Shown here one piece after another: positions 8,815 to 18,830 of a DNA stretch of 64,000 nucleotides. Position numbers and translations under genes: made by a program. The stretch is taken from assembly GCA_900544965.1 (NCBI GenBank), contig UQXE01000006.1, positions 5,342 to 69,341 of the forward strand, given 5' to 3'. Below the pieces are notes generated by a model. It was not told where the DNA came from and did no database searches. It worked only from the letters and a program-made list of their open reading frames with translations. How positions within the stretch are numbered: the first letter of the stretch is position 1; the number at the start of each line of letters is the position of its first letter. The stretch is from an uncultured Eubacteriales bacterium (GTDB lineage: Bacteria > Bacillota > Clostridia > Christensenellales > CAG-138).

Positions 8815-11037
8815 TTGATTAGCGAGTTTTCAATAACTGGCATGAGTTGTGCGGCGTGTTCATCAGCTGTAGAACGTGCCGCAGGCAGGGTTGACGGCGT
8901 GGAAGCCGCCCATGTAAACCTTGCTGCTGAGCGCTTAAGGGTAAGGAGCGAGGTTGATGTAAGCGACGCTGTTATTAACGCTGTAAAGAAGGCCGGTTTT
9001 GGCGCGCTGCCCTCTCAGGGCTTTAAAAAGCAGTCTATGCTTGACGAAGAACGGCGCGCAAAAGAACTTAGGGGGAAGAAAAAACGCCTTATCGTGGCTA
9101 TAGCCTTTGCAATCCCCCTGTTCTATATATCCATGGGAACGATGGTTGGTCTGCCATCCCCAGTTGCGCCGGACAATCCTATGCTCTTTGCGGCAGTTCA
9201 ACTGTTGCTGCTCATCCCAATCGTTGTGGCGGGCTGGGGTTTTTATGTGAGGGGGATAGGCGCTCTTTTCAGACTTCATCCAAATATGGATTCCCTCATT
9301 TCTGTAGGAACCATTGCTTCGCTGGCATATTCCATCTATTCCATGTGGAGAATCTCAGTGGGAAACGCCCATGCCGCCCATGAGCTGTATTTTGAATCCA
9401 TAGGCGTAATAATTACCCTGGTTATGCTTGGAAAGTACCTTGAAGCAAGAGCCAAGGGCAAAACCGGAGAAGCGCTTAAAAGCCTGATAGAGCTTGCGCC
9501 CGACAATGCGGTTATACAGGACAAAAACGGGGTTGAACGTGAAGTCAAAGTAGAGGAGCTTATGCCTGGAGACCTTGTAATCGTGCGTCCAGGGTCGTCA
9601 ATACCCGCCGATGGAACAATAGTGAGGGGTGCTACCTCTATAGATGAATCCATGCTTACTGGCGAGAGCCTTCCCGTTGACAAATCGGTTGGCGATCATG
9701 TAACCGGGGGCAGCGTTAATCTAGGGGGAGCGATAGTATTCCGTACAGTAAATGTTGGCGAGGATACAACACTTTCTGCGATGATACGCCTTGTTGAGGA
9801 GGCGCAGGGAACGAAATTGCCTATAGCAAGGCTTGCGGATAGGATAAGCGGCATATTTGTGCCGGTAGTGGGAGCAATAGCAGTTATCGCCGCTCTGATA
9901 TGGTTGGTTGCCGGCGAAACGGTTGAGCACGTTTTACGCATATTCGTATCCGTTCTGGTGATAGCCTGCCCTTGCGCGCTTGGACTGGCAACGCCAACAG
10001 CCATAATGGTAGGAACGGGAAGGGGAGCTAAGCTTGGAATACTTATAAAGGACGGGGAAGCGCTTGAAACGGCATGCAGGCTTAACGTCTTGGCCATTGA
10101 TAAAACAGGTACCCTGACCGAGGGGAGGCCCTCCGTGACTGACGTTATATCGTTTGAGATGAGCTCTTCTGAGATGTTGACCCTATTTGCAACCGGCGAA
10201 AAAATGTCGGAGCATCCGCTTGGCAAGGCAATAGTAGAGTATGCAGAAAAAGCAGGTCTGATGCCGGATAACCCTGATGAATTCGAAGCCCTTATTGGAC
10301 GCGGAGCTAGAGCAAGGGCTGAAGGCAAGCTATTGCTTATGGGCAATGCCGACCTTATGAAAGAAAGTGGAGTGGAGCTTGGCTCCGAGGTGCGCGCCCA
10401 CATGGAGCGATTGGCTCAACAGGGAAAAACCCCTATGTTATTGGCGGCCGATGGGGACCTATGCGGTATAGTTGCTGTAGCGGACAAAATAAAGGATGAG
10501 GCGCCAGATGCGGTTGAAAGGCTTAAAGGCCAGAGGATAGACGTGGTTCTCATAACGGGGGACAATGCGAATACGGCCGAGGCTATTGGGCGGCAAGCTG
10601 GGATAGAGGACTTGCGAAGCAATGTCAGGCCTGAAGAAAAGGCGGGTATAATAAGCCAGCTGCAGTCGGAAGGAAAACTTGTGGGAATGGCAGGGGATGG
10701 AATTAACGATGCGGTTGCGCTTGCTCAGGCAGACGTTGGTTTTTCGCTTAATACAGGAACGGATGTCGCCATTGCGGGCGCGTCAATAATTCTTATGAGA
10801 AGCGATCTAAGGGGTATATCCGACGCGGTTTCGCTCTCCAGGCGCACCATGCGTACTATAAAGCAAAATCTGTTCTGGGCTTTTGCCTACAACTGCATAG
10901 GCATACCAATAGCGGCCGGTGTGTTATATGCGTTTGGGGGGCCATTGCTAAACCCAATGATGGCCGCGCTTGCTATGAGCTTCAGCTCCGTAACCGTACT
11001 ATTAAATGCGCTGAGGCTAAAGAGCGTAAAAATATAA
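8815..11037 (+). CDS. copA: Copper-translocating P-type ATPase (P1B)
   Basis: A 740-residue Cu(+)-exporting ATPase of the plasma membrane. It has one N-terminal HMA domain (GMSCAAC), an actuator loop TGES, the ion channel motif CPC (IACPCALG), the phosphorylation site DKTGTL, an HP motif (SEHPLGKAI) and the hinge GDGINDA. Eight helices are expected. I prefer the TTG at 8815 because AAGGGTGGTG ends 6 bases before it; a GTG at 8803 in the same frame lies within that ribosome binding site. The separate HMA protein upstream is the likely copper donor. Confidence 0.94.
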   Translation: MISEFSITGMSCAACSSAVERAAGRVDGVEAAHVNLAAERLRVRSEVDVSDAVINAVKKAGFGALPSQGFKKQSMLDEERRAKELRGKKKRLIVAIAFAIPLFYISMGTMVGLPSPVAPDNPMLFAAVQLLLLIPIVVAGWGFYVRGIGALFRLHPNMDSLISVGTIASLAYSIYSMWRISVGNAHAAHELYFESIGVIITLVMLGKYLEARAKGKTGEALKSLIELAPDNAVIQDKNGVEREVKVEELMPGDLVIVRPGSSIPADGTIVRGATSIDESMLTGESLPVDKSVGDHVTGGSVNLGGAIVFRTVNVGEDTTLSAMIRLVEEAQGTKLPIARLADRISGIFVPVVGAIAVIAALIWLVAGETVEHVLRIFVSVLVIACPCALGLATPTAIMVGTGRGAKLGILIKDGEALETACRLNVLAIDKTGTLTEGRPSVTDVISFEMSSSEMLTLFATGEKMSEHPLGKAIVEYAEKAGLMPDNPDEFEALIGRGARARAEGKLLLMGNADLMKESGVELGSEVRAHMERLAQQGKTPMLLAADGDLCGIVAVADKIKDEAPDAVERLKGQRIDVVLITGDNANTAEAIGRQAGIEDLRSNVRPEEKAGIISQLQSEGKLVGMAGDGINDAVALAQADVGFSLNTGTDVAIAGASIILMRSDLRGISDAVSLSRRTMRTIKQNLFWAFAYNCIGIPIAAGVLYAFGGPLLNPMMAALAMSFSSVTVLLNALRLKSVKI

Positions 11038-11053
11038 ATGAAATTAGGATAAT

Positions 11054-11081
11054 AAAAGTGGCAGTTATCGCTGCCACTTTT
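11054..11081. terminator. Bidirectional terminator between copA and the DUF3825 gene
   Basis: AAAAGTGGCAG (11054-11064) and CTGCCACTTTT (11071-11081) form an 11-bp perfect stem around a 6-base loop. The stem ends are A- and T-rich on either strand, serving the convergent genes. Confidence 0.85.
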
Positions 11082-11095
11082 ATTATTTTCTAACG

Positions 11096-14000
11096 CTAAT
11101 CCTGCAATTCCTCAATCTCTTCGTCGATATTATCCGGAGTTATTCTATTCGGGTTCAGCCAATCGCTGTCAGGCCTGCATATCTGACGCGCGTCAAGGTA
11201 TGCCATGGGAAGAGAAAGTATGGTCTGTCCCTGGTAGTTGCCAACGGTATTACGCTGGACAACCAGGGCGACGTCAGCGGTTTCATCGTCTAACAAACAA
11301 AGGGGAAGCATAAGCGACATTGAATCCCGCGCGGGATGATACATCGGAACGGCCGTTTTATAGTTCCATCTTGTACGCTTTACCGCCAAGTCTATCGCAT
11401 CCTTCATTCGGTTGCGAAGGCGGTTATATAATTGCGGACTGTTTTTAAGGAAATCGCTGAGCTCCCTATAGCGTCTCTCCTTAACCAGCGCATTGTCAGC
11501 CAAATTGATCTCGTCGACCAGGCGTGAGGTGGTTGTATTATTGCATTCATATCTTATAAACTCCAGAGGAAGCCTTTCGGGGTGTTCAAGTATAATATGG
11601 CTATAGTCTGTATATAGCTGGAGATCTACATCGTATATAAGATCACTGTGGGATTTATAATATCTGGCGGCTTCAGGCGGATTTTGAAAATGCTGCAAGA
11701 GCACTTTACCATCGTCAACGCCCGCTATGCAAAAGCTTCTCAAGCGCCATGGACTAGAATATCCGTCCTTAGACGGTTCAAAGCACGCATAAATGTCGTC
11801 ATAAGTGCGTGTAACCAGTCCTGTATTAAAAGCCGCAAATATACCATTTCCCTTATCATCCAGCTTTTGCATAACCTTCTTTTCCCTGTCAAGCCTATAG
11901 AATGTATAGCGCAGGTATTGAAGCAGTATAAATTTGCTGCAGTAGGCGCTCCCTTCAAAATCCCATTGCTCAGGCTGGGCCAGTTCCGCCAGCGCGTCAA
12001 GGGTTTCGTCCCATTTGCCCATATATGCCCAGCTTTCAAGCGTCCTGCCAGGAAAAACCTTAGTGCGGGATTTCTTAAGCGTTTGCGCGTTGACGGTTGC
12101 CGTTGGCACAGAGGACATTACGTTTCCTGACGCGGGATAGGGGCAGCCAGCGTCGTCTCTAAGAACTGCTCCGGCATACATCGCCATCCACGGCTGCTGG
12201 TTGCGCAAATTATTTCTTCTGCAATATATATATATGGGTCTTCCCATATCATCCAACCTTCCAGCAGGAAACGCCGCGCATGCCTCCCACAGCTCAAGCG
12301 TCCCCTCTTCCTGGGCTTTCATAAATGGGAACTGAAGCTGCTGCCATGCATCTTCTTTGGAAAATACGGTTGACGGAAACAGGCATTTTAACGAATCCAG
12401 AGCTTCCTTGCGCAGGCCACAGAACTTGCGCACGCTTTCAAACAGATTCATGCTTTCAGATTCAGATTTCTCGACAAGTACAGGTTCATTTCTGGACATT
12501 GGCTCGTTTTCCGGCGATGTTTCGGGCAGGGGTTCAGACGGTCCCTCGGTATTTTCCCCAATATCGATTTCCTCATCTACTGGTTTCACTGCGTCGGACT
12601 CGTCCAATGCCCTTGATAAGGGCAGCCTGGTCGATCCAATCATAGGATTAGAACCGATATATGTAAGAGCCCATGGCGCAGGATTTACTCCTGTGTTAGC
12701 GTTTGGACGGCACAATACGTATATCGGCTTGCCGGCTGAATCGTTTCTGCCAAGGGGGAATACGGATACATTGAGGTCATCGTATATTTCAAGCTCTCCA
12801 CTTTTATTGGCGCTGTGAAACGCGCTGTTTAGCAGGCTCCATGCGGCCGACTCATTACCCATTGAGTAATGCGATATCAAAGTATTAAGTGTGTTTTGCG
12901 GAGCAAACCCAAATGAACTCAAGTCGTTTTCATTGGCTTTCGCTTCATCATCAGAAGCTGTAAAGCTATCCTCTTCAATTAGCTGTTCCTCGGTATCAGA
13001 GGGAGGACCGTTTAAAGCGGTTTCCTGATGGGCAACGGCCGCTTCCCCTGTTTCTTCCATGCTTTCATCCGGAGACGGGGGCAGGAGATGGTCGTTTTCC
13101 ATATCAGCGTCGGCGTCGCTATCTATAGAATCCGGCTTGTCGACCTTAACGTTGGAGGCGGACTCGGTATCTATATCAGAATCCGCCTCCAAAGCATCAA
13201 TATCAGACGCTAGGGCGCTGGTTTCACTTTGACTGTTGTCCGGCTTATTTAATAAATCTACGTCTTCCTCATTTGAATGTTCAGATAGCGGAAGCCTGAC
13301 AAATCCCAAGGTAGGATCAGGACCAACATAGGATATAACCCATCTTTGCTTGCCTATGTTGCGATTTGGTTTACAGAGCACATATATTGGCCTGTTCGAG
13401 CGGTCGCTTCTCCCCAAAGGAAAGATTACCGCGTTCAAATCATCATAGATTTCGAGGGTATTGTTTTGCTGTGCGTTTTTGAATGCGCTCTGGAGGAGGC
13501 GCCACGCCGAGGATGTATCCCTAGCCGGTGTATATGAAACGATTGATTTGCTAATAACCATTTGCGGTACATAACAAAAATCCCTGATGTCCCTTACCAC
13601 TTCGCTATGAAAATTTTTGCTTTCATCATTGATGGATAGATTGCCGTCATCATTATCAGGTATATCTATGGTTTGGACTGAATCTTTAGGATCTAAAGCC
13701 CATACCGTACCAATGTAGTCTTCATCAAAGCTATCAGGAAATAAACCGGCTTCATCCTGATAACCCGCCTCAGGGTCGGTATCCTCGCTAGATGCCTTAT
13801 CGGATTGGACAGCGTCTATCAAAACAGCTGAATCCGTGATTTTGGATGAACTACCGGAGAGGGGAGATAGAATACCTTTGTGGAATCCTATGCTGCTTGA
13901 ATCCAGCGATTCAAATTTATCCGATTTCGTTTTATCGTCAATTAGGCAAATATCTGTATTTTTTGTTATGTCATCTGGAAAATCCATGGCGGCTTCATTA

Positions 14001-14311
14001 AGTATTCTGGACTCGGGTTCTGATCCAACATAAACGGCAAGCCAAGGTCTTGGGATTTCCTGCTTTGCCCCATTTGGCTCACATAGCAAAAACAGTTCGT
14101 TTCCATCCTTATCATCACGTCCTATAGGAAAAAACATAGCGTTATTTTTAATCTTTAGCCTATTTTCCTTTTGTGCGGACAAGAATCCTTTTTTTAACAA
14201 TGTTTTTGCATATCGTTCACTGCTTACGCCCGGAAGCATGGATACAAATTGCTCTAATAATTTTTTGGGGACATAACACATTTGAAAAAGATCAGTTTCA
14301 TTCAAATCCAT
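11096..14311 (-). CDS. DUF3825 protein with four internal repeat modules
   Basis: A 1071-residue, acidic, apparently cytoplasmic protein with no signal peptide. Four related modules of about 100 residues lie near 10-115, 242-345, 465-575 and 627-720. Each has a start like FCYVPQ or MCYVPK, a helical part with LLxSAFxxAQ, then LEIYDDLN, a FPxGRxD turn, PIYVLCxPN and a WxxxYxG end. Acidic Ser/Asp/Glu-rich linkers separate them. The C-terminal 310 residues match DUF3825 (PGRTLESWAYMGKWDETLD, LLQYLRYTFYRLDRE). The start is set by AAAGGAGAAAGTGAG before ATG 14311. DUF3825 is of unknown function. Gene stands alone with its own promoter. Confidence 0.75.
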   Translation of the reverse strand: MDLNETDLFQMCYVPKKLLEQFVSMLPGVSSERYAKTLLKKGFLSAQKENRLKIKNNAMFFPIGRDDKDGNELFLLCEPNGAKQEIPRPWLAVYVGSEPESRILNEAAMDFPDDITKNTDICLIDDKTKSDKFESLDSSSIGFHKGILSPLSGSSSKITDSAVLIDAVQSDKASSEDTDPEAGYQDEAGLFPDSFDEDYIGTVWALDPKDSVQTIDIPDNDDGNLSINDESKNFHSEVVRDIRDFCYVPQMVISKSIVSYTPARDTSSAWRLLQSAFKNAQQNNTLEIYDDLNAVIFPLGRSDRSNRPIYVLCKPNRNIGKQRWVISYVGPDPTLGFVRLPLSEHSNEEDVDLLNKPDNSQSETSALASDIDALEADSDIDTESASNVKVDKPDSIDSDADADMENDHLLPPSPDESMEETGEAAVAHQETALNGPPSDTEEQLIEEDSFTASDDEAKANENDLSSFGFAPQNTLNTLISHYSMGNESAAWSLLNSAFHSANKSGELEIYDDLNVSVFPLGRNDSAGKPIYVLCRPNANTGVNPAPWALTYIGSNPMIGSTRLPLSRALDESDAVKPVDEEIDIGENTEGPSEPLPETSPENEPMSRNEPVLVEKSESESMNLFESVRKFCGLRKEALDSLKCLFPSTVFSKEDAWQQLQFPFMKAQEEGTLELWEACAAFPAGRLDDMGRPIYIYCRRNNLRNQQPWMAMYAGAVLRDDAGCPYPASGNVMSSVPTATVNAQTLKKSRTKVFPGRTLESWAYMGKWDETLDALAELAQPEQWDFEGSAYCSKFILLQYLRYTFYRLDREKKVMQKLDDKGNGIFAAFNTGLVTRTYDDIYACFEPSKDGYSSPWRLRSFCIAGVDDGKVLLQHFQNPPEAARYYKSHSDLIYDVDLQLYTDYSHIILEHPERLPLEFIRYECNNTTTSRLVDEINLADNALVKERRYRELSDFLKNSPQLYNRLRNRMKDAIDLAVKRTRWNYKTAVPMYHPARDSMSLMLPLCLLDDETADVALVVQRNTVGNYQGQTILSLPMAYLDARQICRPDSDWLNPNRITPDNIDEEIEELQD

Positions 14312-14352
14312 CTCACTTTCTCCTTTATATTTTTTAACAAACATTAATCTAA

Positions 14353-14381
14353 ATTGTAGCATATGGATAATAGTTATGCAA
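14353..14381 (-). promoter_or_regulatory. Sigma-A promoter of the DUF3825 gene
   Basis: On the minus strand TTGCAT (14376-14381) is followed after exactly 17 bases by TACAAT (14353-14358). The start codon lies about 40 bases downstream. Confidence 0.7.
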
Positions 14382-14543
14382 GATGGCGCTAAGTTGCGGG
14401 AAACGCTACAATTATGGTTATAATTTAGAGCATTTACAATGCCTGCGCTTCATCCAAATACTTTGACAGGATATATGGCTTCAAAAAGCATTGTGTTTAT
14501 GGTATTATGATGTGGTAATTGCTATAACTTTGAAGGGGATTCT

Positions 14544-16991
14544 ATGGCGGCTAAGAACAATAAAAACACGCGCAAAGCAAATGCGTGTAAAAAAGGCCCC
14601 GCTTCGCAGAAAAATGCAGGGTTGCGCATAAAATACGATATTATTGCTATATTGATCGTCGCTTTGGGCGTTTTTATTTGTGCTTCCATATTCTTTGACG
14701 GTGTAGGCGTTATTGGAAATGTATTGAAGGATGTTTTGTTAGGGATATTTGGAGTGGCGGGTTTTGCAATTCCATTCGCTTTGCTGGGAATGGGCTTTTA
14801 TATGCTTTTTACGGCCAGCTCAGGCGTAAACAGGCGCAATGTGCTGATGATTGCTCTAATATTAGTATCAATTATGTCCTTTATACATCTTGCCGCAAGA
14901 CCGGCTGTATCCAATGATACCGTATGGGCTTACTATAAAGAAGCCTATTATTTGGGCGTTAAGGATCACCGCGGCGGCGGTGTAATAGGATCACTTCTAA
15001 CCTATCCAATGCAGCTGCTTGTAGGGAAGGTAGGTTCATACGTTTTTTTCATGGCTTCTTTCCTAACCCTAACAATAGCGTTAACGAGGTTTTCCATTGG
15101 GAATGTTGCGGCAACGAAGATATTTAAAAAGGCGACTTATAAAACTTCAAAATCCAAGGTCACGTCAAGGAAAGAGGAACAAATCGTAGAAATAGACGAT
15201 GTTGAATTATACAATAGTAAGAAGAAAAGGGACTTTATGGAGGAACTTGACGATATTATAATATCCGCAGACGAACCAAGGAGAGGTCACAAAGATGACG
15301 TACTCACACCTTTAACCGATACAGTCTCTAAAAGGCATGACACCGATATTCAAATCCCCGACGCATACGACACAAGGTTTGATGCGAATGGGACGGATCA
15401 GCGGTTTCAAACGATCTATGAAGTGCCCGCCGAGGAAGAGCCATTACCAGTAATAGCAGAGGCAGTACCAGCTTCCGTATCCGGTGCCGCCGTCACTGCT
15501 GATGCCGAACAAGATTCAGGTCCATCAGGCGCTGCGATATATCAGCGCCCGCCTCTGACATTGCTGAAGCCCTCCGAGGAGACCTACAGCGTTGCGGATG
15601 AATCCGCCACCGAAAAGCGAAGGGTTCTTATGGATACGCTTTCCAGCTTCAATATAACGGGTAAAATTGTAAATACCAGCGTAGGACCAGCAATAACGCG
15701 TTTTGAGTTCCAACCGGACAAAGGCATACGTGTAAACCGTATAACTGCGCTGTCAAACGATATAGCCCTTGCGCTGGCCGCCCCCAGAGTTAGAATTGAA
15801 GCGCCGATTCCAGGAAAAGCCGCTATAGGGTTTGAAGTTCCAAACAGGAATACCGCCGCCGTATTGCTTCGCGAGGTAATAGAGTCAAAGGAGTTCCAGT
15901 CGGCTAAGTCAACCGTTACGGTGGCTTTGGGTAAGGACATAGCGGGCTATGTCCTTACCGCCGATCTCGAGCGCATGCCGCACCTATTGATAGCCGGACA
16001 GACCGGTTCGGGCAAAAGCGTATGCATAAACAACATAATAATTAGCCTTGTATACAAATCTGCGCCTGACGACCTGAAGATGATACTTATAGATCCAAAG
16101 GTAGTGGAATTAAGCGTATTCTCAGCACTGCCTCATCTTATGCGGCCTGTTGTCACCGATCCTAAAAAGGCTGCCGGGGCGCTAAAGTGGGCTGTTCATG
16201 AAATGGAGCAGAGGTACAACAAGATGGCGAAGCGTAACGCCAGGGATCTCGCCCGCTATAACGCGTTGCAGGATAATCCAGAGGACAAGCTTCCAAAACT
16301 TGTGATTATAATTGACGAGCTGGCGGATCTTATGATGGTTGCGGCAAAGGACGTGGAAGACGCAATATGCAGAATTGCGCAGCTGGGACGCGCAGCCGGC
16401 ATTCACCTAGTCGTTGCCACGCAGAGCCCAAGGACTGATATAATTACGGGCCTGATAAAGGCTAATATACCTTCCAGAATCGCTTTTGCCGTTACAAATG
16501 GAATTGATTCTAGAGTTATTCTCGACTGCATGGGCGCTGAAAAGCTGCTTGGGAAGGGGGATATGCTCTTCCATCCCAATGGCGCAAATAAGCCGATAAG
16601 AGCGCAGGGAGCATACGTATCCGATGAAGAGGTAGAGGCTGTAACCAGCTTTTTTGCCGAGCAGAACGTAATTCCAGATTATGACGCCGCCGCCATTGAC
16701 GACAGCTTTGAGCCTAAAGCCGGCAATGCTCAAGGACAGGGACGTCAGGACGACGAGCTGCTGGGAGACGCCATAAAGGTATGCCTGGAAAACGGCGTCG
16801 CGTCAATTTCATTGCTCCAGCGCAGACTGCGAGTGGGCTATGCTCGAGCCGCAAGGCTTATAGATATAATGGAACAGAAAAATTTTATCAGTGGCTTTGA
16901 GGGGAGCAAGTCACGCAAATTGCATATAACTCAATACGAGTATGAGCAAATGTTTGGAACTGGAAAGGAAGGGGAGACGCTGGATGGATAA
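14544..16991 (+). CDS. spoIIIE: FtsK/SpoIIIE-family DNA translocase
   Basis: An 815-residue DNA pump. Four transmembrane helices fill about 35-190, followed by a variable linker to about 330, then the RecA-like motor with Walker A GQTGSGKSV and Walker B LVIIIDELADLM. A C-terminal gamma winged helix (about 745-805, LLQRRLRVGYARAARLID) reads polarity sequences. It moves chromosomal DNA through the division or sporulation septum. GAAGGGG precedes the ATG. Its position before rimO-pgsA-cinA-recA is the standard Firmicute order. Whether it acts as FtsK, SpoIIIE or both cannot be told. Confidence 0.94.
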   Translation: MAAKNNKNTRKANACKKGPASQKNAGLRIKYDIIAILIVALGVFICASIFFDGVGVIGNVLKDVLLGIFGVAGFAIPFALLGMGFYMLFTASSGVNRRNVLMIALILVSIMSFIHLAARPAVSNDTVWAYYKEAYYLGVKDHRGGGVIGSLLTYPMQLLVGKVGSYVFFMASFLTLTIALTRFSIGNVAATKIFKKATYKTSKSKVTSRKEEQIVEIDDVELYNSKKKRDFMEELDDIIISADEPRRGHKDDVLTPLTDTVSKRHDTDIQIPDAYDTRFDANGTDQRFQTIYEVPAEEEPLPVIAEAVPASVSGAAVTADAEQDSGPSGAAIYQRPPLTLLKPSEETYSVADESATEKRRVLMDTLSSFNITGKIVNTSVGPAITRFEFQPDKGIRVNRITALSNDIALALAAPRVRIEAPIPGKAAIGFEVPNRNTAAVLLREVIESKEFQSAKSTVTVALGKDIAGYVLTADLERMPHLLIAGQTGSGKSVCINNIIISLVYKSAPDDLKMILIDPKVVELSVFSALPHLMRPVVTDPKKAAGALKWAVHEMEQRYNKMAKRNARDLARYNALQDNPEDKLPKLVIIIDELADLMMVAAKDVEDAICRIAQLGRAAGIHLVVATQSPRTDIITGLIKANIPSRIAFAVTNGIDSRVILDCMGAEKLLGKGDMLFHPNGANKPIRAQGAYVSDEEVEAVTSFFAEQNVIPDYDAAAIDDSFEPKAGNAQGQGRQDDELLGDAIKVCLENGVASISLLQRRLRVGYARAARLIDIMEQKNFISGFEGSKSRKLHITQYEYEQMFGTGKEGETLDG

Positions 16992-18282
16992 AATAGGGGT
17001 AATCTCGCTCGGCTGCTCAAAAAACAGGATAGATACCGAAATAATGCTAGATTTGCTAAAAAGCTCCGGCTTTAAATTTGTAAATGATCCTGCGGAAGCA
17101 GAAATTCTGATTGTGAATACATGCGGATTTATTGACGCTGCCAAGGAGGAATCGATTGAAAATATTTTGGAGATGGCTGGATATAAGACAAGCGGTAAAT
17201 GCAGGCTGTTAGCCGTAACGGGCTGCCTAAGTCAGAGATATCCGGAAGAGCTTAAGGAGAGCCTTCCGGAGGTAGACCTTTTCTATGGGGTTAGGGACTA
17301 TGAACAGTTGGCCGGAAGGCTAGCGGAGCTGTGTGGAAAGCCGGTTCCTCACGCATCGGGTTGCGGACGTGTTCTAACCACGCCGTCATTCAGGGCATAC
17401 CTGCGAATCGCCGATGGCTGCGACAACAGGTGTACTTATTGCGCAATTCCAATTATAAGGGGCGGAAGAAGGAGCGTGCCCATGGACCGCCTATTGTCGG
17501 AAGCCAGGCTGCTTGCCCAAGGCGGCGTAAAGGAGCTTACGGTCGTCGCCCAGGATACCACAAGCTATGGCGTAGATATCTATGGAAGGCCTATGATAAA
17601 GGATTTGCTCAACGAGCTTTCCAGAATTGATGGTTTTGTATGGATACGCCTCATGTACGCATATCCCAGCACTGTAACGGAAGAGTTGATAGACTCGATA
17701 ATAAGCAATGACAAAATCCTGAACTATATGGATATTCCCATACAGCACATCAATCAGGAAGTGTTAAGAAGAATGAACCGCCATGGCTCTCGAGAACATA
17801 TAGAACATATGGTTAAGTATATAAGAAGTGCGGAGCCTGAATTCATACTTCGCACTACGGCCATGGTTGGGTTTCCAGGCGAATCTGAAGACCAGTTTAA
17901 GGAGTTGCTCAACTTCCTTTGCGAAAACCCATTCAATAGGGTAGGCGCGTTCGCCTACTCGGCCGAGGATGGAACTATAGCGGCTGGATACACGGATCAG
18001 GTTGATGAAACAGTAAAGAACAGGCGCTTGAAAAGCCTGTATTCAGCACAGCAAAAGCTATCTCTTGAATTTAACCGAAGAAGAGTTGGTAAAACGGAGC
18101 GCGTGCTGGTAGAATATATTGATAGCGGCCTTGCTTATTGCAGATCGTATGCCGAATCGCCCGAGCTGGACGGTTACATCATTGTGAAGGATACCGGCGA
18201 CGCCCTTAGAGCAGGTGATTTTGCCGAAGTTGTTCTGAGGAGTGCGGAAGAATATGACATATGGGGGGAGCTGACGAAATGA
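16984..18282 (+). CDS. rimO: Ribosomal protein S12 methylthiotransferase RimO
   Basis: A 432-residue radical-SAM enzyme that methylthiolates an aspartate of ribosomal protein S12. The N-terminal MTTase domain carries three Fe-S cysteines (LGCSKN, NTCGFI, TGCLSQ). The radical-SAM motif is DGCDNRCTYCAIP, and a TRAM domain ends the protein. The start at 16984 has GGAAGGGGAG upstream and overlaps the end of spoIIIE by 8 bases. MiaB, its tRNA-acting relative, is encoded separately in this window. Confidence 0.95.
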   Translation: MDKIGVISLGCSKNRIDTEIMLDLLKSSGFKFVNDPAEAEILIVNTCGFIDAAKEESIENILEMAGYKTSGKCRLLAVTGCLSQRYPEELKESLPEVDLFYGVRDYEQLAGRLAELCGKPVPHASGCGRVLTTPSFRAYLRIADGCDNRCTYCAIPIIRGGRRSVPMDRLLSEARLLAQGGVKELTVVAQDTTSYGVDIYGRPMIKDLLNELSRIDGFVWIRLMYAYPSTVTEELIDSIISNDKILNYMDIPIQHINQEVLRRMNRHGSREHIEHMVKYIRSAEPEFILRTTAMVGFPGESEDQFKELLNFLCENPFNRVGAFAYSAEDGTIAAGYTDQVDETVKNRRLKSLYSAQQKLSLEFNRRRVGKTERVLVEYIDSGLAYCRSYAESPELDGYIIVKDTGDALRAGDFAEVVLRSAEEYDIWGELTK

Positions 18283-18818
18283 ATCTTCCTAATAAACTTA
18301 CCCTAATACGAATTGCAATGATTCCAGTTTTTATTGCGTGTTTCTATATCCCTTATAGCTGGTGGAATTATTGCGCGTCGGCAATCTTCCTAATAGCTTA
18401 TATTACGGATATAATTGATGGCAACTATGCCAGGAAACATGGGATAGTAACCGATTTTGGCAAACTTATGGACCCAATAGCGGATAAGCTGTTGACTTCA
18501 AGCGCATTGATCATGCTAGCCGGAAGGGGAATGCTGTCCCCTATACCAGCATTTATAATAATTGCCCGGGAGTTCATCATTAGCGGCTTTAGAATGGTAT
18601 CCGCCGGAAAGGGCAATATTATTTCGGCAAACTGGATAGGTAAGGTTAAAACCGTTTTGCAATGTGTGGCATTGCTGCTTATAATGCTTGAAAATCCAAT
18701 ATTTTCAGCATGGGGGATTCCTCTTGATAAGATAGTACTATGGATATCAGTAATTTTGGCGGTATGGTCCGCTGGCGATTATATAATCAAAAATAAAAGC
18801 GCATTAAATTTTAACTAA
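18279..18818 (+). CDS. pgsA: CDP-diacylglycerol--glycerol-3-phosphate 3-phosphatidyltransferase
   Basis: A 179-residue integral membrane enzyme making phosphatidylglycerol phosphate. The CDP-alcohol phosphotransferase signature is complete: D-I-I-D-G-N-Y-A-R, eight residues, G-K-L-M-D, then P-I-A-D. The ATG overlaps the rimO stop (ATGA) with GGGGGGAG upstream. Several hydrophobic helices span the rest. It is the usual third gene of this cluster. Confidence 0.93.
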   Translation: MNLPNKLTLIRIAMIPVFIACFYIPYSWWNYCASAIFLIAYITDIIDGNYARKHGIVTDFGKLMDPIADKLLTSSALIMLAGRGMLSPIPAFIIIAREFIISGFRMVSAGKGNIISANWIGKVKTVLQCVALLLIMLENPIFSAWGIPLDKIVLWISVILAVWSAGDYIIKNKSALNFN

Positions 18819-18830
18819 GGAAGTGACAAT

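Noticed and set aside
9696..10403. 235-codon minus-strand frame inside copA
   Set aside because: Antisense shadow of the phosphorylation domain of CopA; Ser/Pro/Ile-rich translation is typical of a shadow.
12357..12818. 153-codon plus-strand frame inside the DUF3825 gene
   Set aside because: Antisense to the acidic linkers and a repeat; no ribosome binding site and no family resemblance.
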